This document shows positions 30,927 through 37,363 of a stretch of 37,363 nt of DNA, piece by piece. The translations under genes were made by a program, and so were the position numbers. The stretch is from Xanthoparmelia taractica (taxonomy: Eukaryota; Ascomycota; Lecanoromycetes; Lecanorales; Parmeliaceae), in NCBI GenBank assembly GCA_033085395.1, contig JANQBS010000341.1, positions 1-37,363 of the forward strand, read 5' to 3'. Within the stretch, counting starts at the first letter, position 1, and each line of letters opens with the position of its first letter. Under the pieces are notes generated by a model. It saw only the letters and a list, made by a program, of their open reading frames with translations. It was not told the DNA's origin and searched no databases.

Positions 30927-33109
30927 ATTAAAGAAAAGATATATTTTAAGAAATACTATTAATAAGAGAGAGTCTTGAGAATATATATAAAAGATCTTAC
31001 GTGCTTCGAAAGATATCGACTTAATTAGCGTTAAAAATTAGTTTAATATAATTTATAATAACTTAAATATTAAGTTAAGACGTGACTTAAGAAGATTAAA
31101 GAATTGAATTATCTTATATAATTTTCTTAAGAAGATAAATAATCTTAAGTATAATTAATAAATCTATATAAATAGATATAATTCGAGAATATATAGCTTT
31201 TCTTCTTCTTCGTCTTTAGGGAATATTCTTATAAAGTCTTTTTAGAATCGTTTTTCTTAAAATCGAAGTAATAATAATAAGATTATTTTTAATTAATATT
31301 AATCTCGTTTATAATAGCAATTTTTATTTCGATCTTAGTAAAGTGTAGAAACTAGTAATTAATATTAGCGATCTTACTTTTAATAATCTTTTCGTCAAAA
31401 TAATAATTAATATAGATAATTAACTTAATTATTTCCTCGTTAATTTAATAACTAAAATACTTATTTAAATTCGTAACAAAACGCTTAGTAAATATCTCGT
31501 TAGTCTCTATAAATCGCCGCTTTAAACGCGTTAAATTCGATCTCGAATCGACCTTTATTTAATAATTAATAGTAGTTTTCTTTAAGATTAACTTAAGGTT
31601 TTTAGTAAAATCAAAGTTATTAAAGATCTTAATTTAATACTATAAATCGTCTAAAAGTAGCTATTTATTAAATATCTATTATTAACGAAAATACTAAATT
31701 AGAATATAACGAATAAGCTTAAAGTTCGAACTATTAGAAAGAAAATATTAATATTAAATATTTTTACTTTATAGACGAAGATTAATATAAGAATAAGATA
31801 TACTATTCTAATTTTAATAGACTTTCTACGTAGTTAAATAATAATTAGTTTGCTAACTTTATAAAAATCGAAATCTACTATCGAAACTATTACGAATTCT
31901 TCTTATTTAAGATTAAATTACATAAGTATTTACGTGTTAACTATTCTAAGAAGCACGTTTATATCAACGAAATAGTATCTTCTAACTTTACTAATAAGTA
32001 ATTTATAAAGTCTTTCGCTAATAAGCAATTAAAAATTATTAAGGTTATCGCTTCTAATTAGAATTTAAGAAATAATTTTACTTTTTAAAATTAAATTTAC
32101 GTTATAATTAAAGTTAAACTCGATTCTACTAATTAAGAGAATAAAGTTTATATTAATATTAAATATAATATAAGTTTAATAGACAAATTATAATATTCTT
32201 AATAATATTCGAATATAGCTATCTCTAAAATAGTAACATCTTTATAAATATATGAGGTTAATGCTTCTAAGCACGAGACTTCGAAATACGTTACGTAAGA
32301 TATCTATCTTTTTAAAATTAATAATCAAGGTCGAAAAGTGCTTATATATCTACGTAGGAAATTATATATTATCGATAATTTACGTATTAAAATACTTATT
32401 AAAAATAATATTATTAAGCTTAAAGAAATTATTATTAATGTAATTAATAAGAAAGCAAGAATTAATAATTATAGTATTACGATTAATATTACTACTCGAT
32501 CTCGAGGCGAGTTTATATAAAGAAAGATCTATATTAAATTATTTATTTTCGTGTCTTTATATAGCGAGATAATTCTATTAATTAAGAAAGTTAATTTATC
32601 TAATAATTGTAATTTTTTATTTAAGCTAGTAATGTAGATAAGTTTAATAATATTCGCTTATTTAATTAATTATATAATAATTAAAATTCTAATTTAAAAT
32701 AAGTTTAATATATTTATTTAAATTTCAAGAAAATTAAGATTTAGAAATATTCTTGAAATAAACTACGAAAATTACTTTTAAATTAATATTAAATCTAAAT
32801 TCGTCTTAACGAAAATAGTTATAAATTTAAATATAAATATAAGCTTAAATTAATTAACTCTCTTACTAGCTAAAGAAACTAAGCTATTAAATAAAGTTAT
32901 GATTTTCGGGAATATATAGACTAGGATCGTATTAATCGATCTAATTAACGAATTCTTAAAGATCTAATAAGATATCGACTTTATTAAAGTATTAGAAGAG
33001 AAATAAATAAAGCTTTTATTAAGAAACAACTAATAAATTAAGATTAATAAGAAAATTAAAATTTATTTTTTAAGCGCATAAGATCGAGAGATAATTAATA
33101 AAGTCTTTA

Positions 33110-33700
33110 ATAAGCTATACGAATAGAAAAGACTTAAATAAATTAAAGATTCTACACTCTTCTTCTATTCGATATTCGTTATATAGAAAACACTATTTAA
33201 TAACATTATTAAGAAAAGATCGATAACTAATATTCGAGATTTAAATAACTTATTACTTCGAAATATATATCTAATATCTCTTCAATAGAATATAATTAAG
33301 ATATTAATTAATTGTAATTTTATTTTAGTAATCGATACTATTTCGTTATTCTATTAATAACGAATGTATTTAAACTATCGCTATATATAAATAGTTATAA
33401 ATTATAGAGATTAAAAAACCTTTAATATTTCAATTATAAATTATATGAATTCGATTATCTATATTCAACGTTAAATTAATAAGATCTTACGATATATTCT
33501 TAACGTAAAAGTCTACGTTAATAATGTAATTACGAATATTAGAATTATTTAATAGCACTTATAAGATTTAATATTATTATTTCTTCTATAAAAATCTTTT
33601 TAAGATATTTAAACGTTAATTTATTAGATAAAAGAGTTAATTTCTTCGACTTAATTTTATTAAAAAATAAGCTTAAAGTTATCTTAAATTTATAATATCT
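33110..33700 (+). pseudogene. Reverse transcriptase fossil of element C
   Basis: It is collinear with the RT of A and B. Landmarks are I-R-D-L-N-N-L-L-L-R-N (about 33,232-33,262), the weakened PxMGY region and the Y-V-N-N box at 33,514-33,525. A stretch present in A and B near the box's downstream helix (the FVxF-type segment) is shortened around 33,555, an extra deletion specific to this copy. Confidence 0.8.
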
Positions 33701-34492
33701 TAATACTTTAAGAGAGCTTAAATACTATTTAAGATTAATTAATTATTTACGTTAATATATTCACTTCTACGTATAATTAATATAATTCTTATAAAATCTT
33801 AAAATACTACTTTTAAAGAAAGTATCGAACTTTAAATATTAGCGAAAATAACACTCTTCTAGAATAAAGCTATCTATAGCTTTAGAGAAGTAATTAACTT
33901 CTTTTTAACTTCTTTAAAAAGTACTATTATAATTAATAATTCTAATATATTTTAATAATACTCGAACTTTATAAATTAACTTAAATATATTAAAGAAGTT
34001 TAATTTTAAGATAATAGTCTTTTATATTAAATTAAATGTATATAAGAATAATAAATAATCTTCTTATATAGAAACGAAGTCTATTCTTTTTCTATTAAGA
34101 CTTCTAATTAATATAAAAAGAAATTATTAGTCTACGAAATTAAAGATTTCTAATCTTTTGTAATATCTAAAGAAAATAAAATATATAATCGAATCTTTAA
34201 AGTATTTTATAAGAATATAGATTAATTACTCTATTATTATTAATATTATAAAGTAAAATTCGATTATATTAATTATATTAATAATGCGAATAAATATTCG
34301 TTTAATTCGAGCTACTCAATTCTTAAGATAGTTAAATCTAATTATCTCTTATAAATCTAGTAAAGAACATATTATATCTAATACTCTATTAAGACTTGTA
34401 AGTCTAAATAGAGATAATTCGTTATCTTATTATTATGCGAAGTTAAATACTCTCTATACTAATTTTTTTACGATAAGTTTAATAGAAATAAG

Positions 34493-34768
34493 TACGGGTC
34501 GGAAAGGTGTGGTATATTTGATGGTATGGGACCAGTTTTTCGAATACCATACCGAGAGGTATAGGATATCTCATACTCCCATTGGGTTTTTAATAAATAT
34601 ATTACGTAATATTATTTTATATTCTAAAAATACGTAAAAAGCTTAAGCGAACGCTTATATAATTATAAAATTCTATAAATAGATTAAAAAGATATAATTT
34701 TTAAAAAAAAGTTGAAAAAAAGTTAAAAACGACTATGTTCAACAGATATCACATCTTTTCAACCCGTA
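34493..34768 (-). mobile_element. MITE copy 6 (hAT-like, 276 bp)
   Basis: Inserted in element C between RNase H and integrase, with a perfect 8-bp duplication gaaataag (34485-34492 and 34769-34776). The uninterrupted sequence in B at about 23,812-23,830 confirms the empty site. Orientation as copy 3. Confidence 0.95.
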
Positions 34769-36189
34769 GAAATAAGTACTATATTTTATAATAAATATAT
34801 TTAAGACTATTAATAAGATAATTATTAAAAAAGAATTTCTTTATAACACGATATTAATAAAAGTCTCGCTAACGAGAATATAATATTTTTACTCTTCGTG
34901 CGAGGAAAGCATCTCTTTACTATTAATATTAATTCTTATTTTTCGCCTCGGCCGAAAGAAAATTAATAGTAGTCGAAAGAAGAATCACAGTAAGAATAGA
35001 AAAGTCTTACTTACGAAATATAGCGAGATCTTATCTTTTATATTAATAGAACTATTAATTAATAATAACTTTATATTCTTACTTTATTAATAAAAGATAT
35101 TCTTATTTTAATATATAAAAAAGAGTATTCTAACTTTTAAAGATATTATAAATTTATTACTTTATTTTAATATATTTATAAGATTATAAAACACTTATAA
35201 AACTTTATTTAATATTACTCGAAATATTTAATTTTATAAATAAAAAGACACGCACCTTACGATAGCTTACAATTAATCTTATCTTCGCTCGTATCTTTTT
35301 ATACTCTAACTATTAATTTTTTTTTAATATTATTTCTCTCAAATTATAATTTAAATTATATTACATCTATTATTTATAAATTTATAAAAGTTATTTAATT
35401 AATTTTTAATAAATTAACTTAAAAGTATTTAATTAAATAAAAGTACTTTTAAATTAATTTAATATTATTAATTAAGAAATCTTAAAAGTTATTATTAGCG
35501 ATCGAGATAAAACAATTTCTTTTTAAAGCTTTAAAAATCGCTTTTTAAGCTATTAGAGATTTCTCTACTTTATTTAATAATTTATTATTTATAATTAATA
35601 ATACGAGCGAATATATTAATTAGACGATTAAGATAGCGTTAAGATACTTTATATATATTCTTAATAGATCTTTCTTATAATCGAAAATACTATTATAAAT
35701 ATAAATCTTCTTAAATAACTTCGCCTCTTCTAAGATTATATCGAGCGAAGTAATTTATAATTTTATCTTAAATAGACCTTTAAATTTACTTCGTTTATTA
35801 ATTAAAATCGATTATATCTTTATATAAAGTACTATTAAAGATATTATTAATTTCGCTTAATTATCTAACAAATTTTATTACGATAGAAAGTATTAATTAA
35901 TATTTCTTAAAGTGAGAGAATAAGCGCTTCTTCGACTATAAAAAAATTATTAAATTCTCTCTATTCTTAATATTATTAATAAATTATTATAATAATATAT
36001 TAATTCTTTTTAGATAATAAATAAAGTAAATAGACTTATTTATAAACTTACTATTTCTATAAAATAAAGAATTTATTTCGTTTTATAATAATATAATTAA
36101 AGTCTTATTCTACGTCAAAGAACGATTCTTTTTAATACTCTTAATCTTAATATATTTTATCTATTTCTATTAATAATAATAATATTATT

Positions 36190-36365
36190 AATTTAGAAAT
36201 TAAACGATTTCTTAATAATCGAATTATTAAGAAAGAATATAATTTAACTATAGAATATCTAATAAGATAAAAGAAATATAATTCTAAATATAATTAGTAA
36301 TATAATATTAAGAATCTTAATAATATCTCTAAGTTAATAAAGAAATATAAGGAGAAAGTAGCTAG
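36190..36365 (+). pseudogene. Chromodomain fossil of element C
   Basis: Same module as in B: F-L-N-N-R-I-I-K-K-E-Y-N-L-T-I-E-Y-L-I, a stop at the cage Trp, K-K-Y-N-S-K-Y-N, then I-K-N-L-N-N-I-S-K-L-I-K-K-Y. It shows the same RIP stops plus further Asp/Glu to Asn/Lys changes. Confidence 0.8.
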
Positions 36366-36975
36366 AATTCGAGCTATTACACTTATATCTTTATCTTTTT
36401 AATTGAATCTCATAAAAAGAAAAGATCGTTTTAGAAGATATAATATCGCTACTTTATTATAACGCTCACACTATATCTATTTACTATATTTATATTTAAA
36501 CGTTTAACGAATATTATTAATCGAGATATATTTTTCTTTATTTAATAACGTTTATATAATTATTAAAAAAAGATATTTATATATTAATTAATATTCTAAC
36601 TATATAATTTAATCGTTAAAAAGACCTTATTATTATTATCGAAAGAATATAATTATCACTAATTTCTCGTTAATTTTAATATACTATTATAAAGTTCTTC
36701 TATATATTTTAACGTATATATAGTAAATAAGATCACGTTCTTTTTCTTCTATTTCTATTAAGATCTAGGAGATTTAAGATATCAAGTTCGAACTAATATC
36801 GTTCTTATTTCCTATTAAGTAATTACTATATTTTAACGAAGTCATTTCAAGATAGAACAATATATATATATTACACTTATTAAGACTTAACTTAGTGCTT
36901 TCTTTGCTCGTTTTACTAGTTAGAATTTAAGATTTCTCGAATTCGTCGTATATTCTTAATAATTTCGATAAATAC

Positions 36976-37140
36976 TATTACGATAATCGCATTTATTAAG
37001 TTAATTAAAATCGACTAAGATAAGTACTTAGCTAAGGAAAAGTACTTAATAATATTAATCTTAACTTAAATAGAAATTTCCAACTTAGAATAATTAAGAA
37101 TTAGATATTCAATTAATTATATACACTCTTTGCTATTACA
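36976..37140 (+). repeat. 3' LTR of element C (about 165 bp)
   Basis: It aligns end to end with the B LTRs: starts TATTACGATAATCGCATTTATTAAG, with TG changed to TA, and ends CTTTGCTATTACA. Unlike the B LTRs, its CA/TG-rich core has been largely converted (for example aagtacttaataatatt). Confidence 0.9.
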
Positions 37141-37145
37141 TTAGA

Positions 37146-37363
37146 TAATTATAAATATATTTTTTATACTTATTAATATAATTATTTAATTAAAGATAAA
37201 ATTTATAATTAAAATTTATTATATAGCTATCTATATAAATAATATTATATTAAAAATATATCGTATTAAATTAAGATATATATTATTATAGATATAATTT
37301 ATTAGAGAAACGCTTAATACGCGCTATAAGAGAGTGTAATTAAGTTTATTTAACTCGTCGTAT
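37146..37363 (+). repeat. Unclassified dispersed repeat F, copy 2 (cut by window end)
   Basis: Aligns with the reverse complement of 15,329-15,547. It begins within a few bases of the end of the C 3' LTR, so C likely inserted into or beside this repeat. More mutated than copy 1. Confidence 0.65.

Larger units (their letters stand above)
30927..37140 (+). mobile_element. Element C: 5'-truncated B-family Ty3/Gypsy with its 3' LTR
   Basis: Similarity to B starts abruptly in mid-gag (30,927 corresponds to about 20,255 of B) and continues to the end of the 3' LTR. Order: gag remainder (30,927-31,470), protease region (32,260-32,640), RT (33,110-33,700), RNase H (34,050-34,330), MITE6, integrase (about 35,040-36,050), chromodomain (36,190-36,365), 3' LTR. 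It is the most heavily mutated of the three copies. RT reads Tyr-Val-Asn-Asn at 33,514-33,525. The 3' flank is repeat F, into which it probably inserted; the 5' flank is unrelated, so the 5' part was lost by deletion or rearrangement. Confidence 0.9.

Noticed and set aside
1..37363. Centromere, telomere or mitochondrial origin of the AT-rich DNA
   Set aside because: No telomeric arrays or mitochondrial genes or codon pattern were seen. The AT bias is explained by RIP of recognisable nuclear retrotransposons; a centromeric location cannot be tested from sequence alone.
1..37363. tRNA and rRNA genes
   Set aside because: I saw no GTTCRANNC-type B box in a plausible context and no rRNA-like conserved blocks.

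Overview
The window looks like an AT-rich, gene-dead block from a filamentous ascomycete fungus (Pezizomycotina). CA and TG dinucleotides are strongly depleted while TA and CG stay common. Recognisable reading frames are broken almost only by TAA/TAG where Gln or Trp would be expected, and related copies differ mainly by C/T and G/A transitions. That is the signature of repeat-induced point mutation (RIP, CpA to TpA). I see no intact protein-coding gene, and no tRNA, rRNA or CRISPR array. Almost everything is fossil.

Positions 1-11,207 hold a cluster of long fossil reading frames that I cannot assign to standard transposons. A plus-strand frame (1 to about 900) leads into the right end of a terminal-inverted-repeat element at 1157. 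A minus-strand frame of about 950 codons (1158 to about 4140) carries an acidic Gln-rich middle and a candidate 2-oxoglutarate/Fe(II) oxygenase signature (HxD...H...R, both His now Tyr). Divergent from it is a plus-strand frame of about 415 codons with a charged tail (4441-5709). A segmented plus-strand frame follows (6955-9180), then one of about 560 codons (about 9240-11,207). A 40-bp tandem array (11,215 to about 11,700) follows.

Positions 11,741-37,363 are nested Ty3/Gypsy chromovirus-type retrotransposons. Element B (18,492-26,143, plus strand) is structurally complete, with 166-bp LTRs and a perfect 5-bp target duplication CGAAA. It is inserted in the RNase H region of an older minus-strand Gypsy element D (about 15,600-29,430). 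A (12,733-14,864) and C (30,927-37,140) are truncated copies of the B family. E (11,741-12,457) is a 3' fragment of the D family in opposite orientation. Both catalytic Asp of the reverse transcriptase YxDD box are Asn in every copy where I located it (A, B, C, D).

On top of these sit six copies of one 275-276-bp MITE, with TACGGGTCGG-type termini and 8-bp target duplications where intact, hence hAT-like. An 823-bp relative has long inverted repeats and a perfect 8-bp duplication (15,910-16,732). The nesting gives an order: D first, then B, the 823-bp element and MITE5 inside D; MITE6 inside C; MITE2 inside the last fossil gene; MITE3 inside the tandem array. MITE4 has mismatched flanks and joins E to A, as if formed by recombination between two MITEs.
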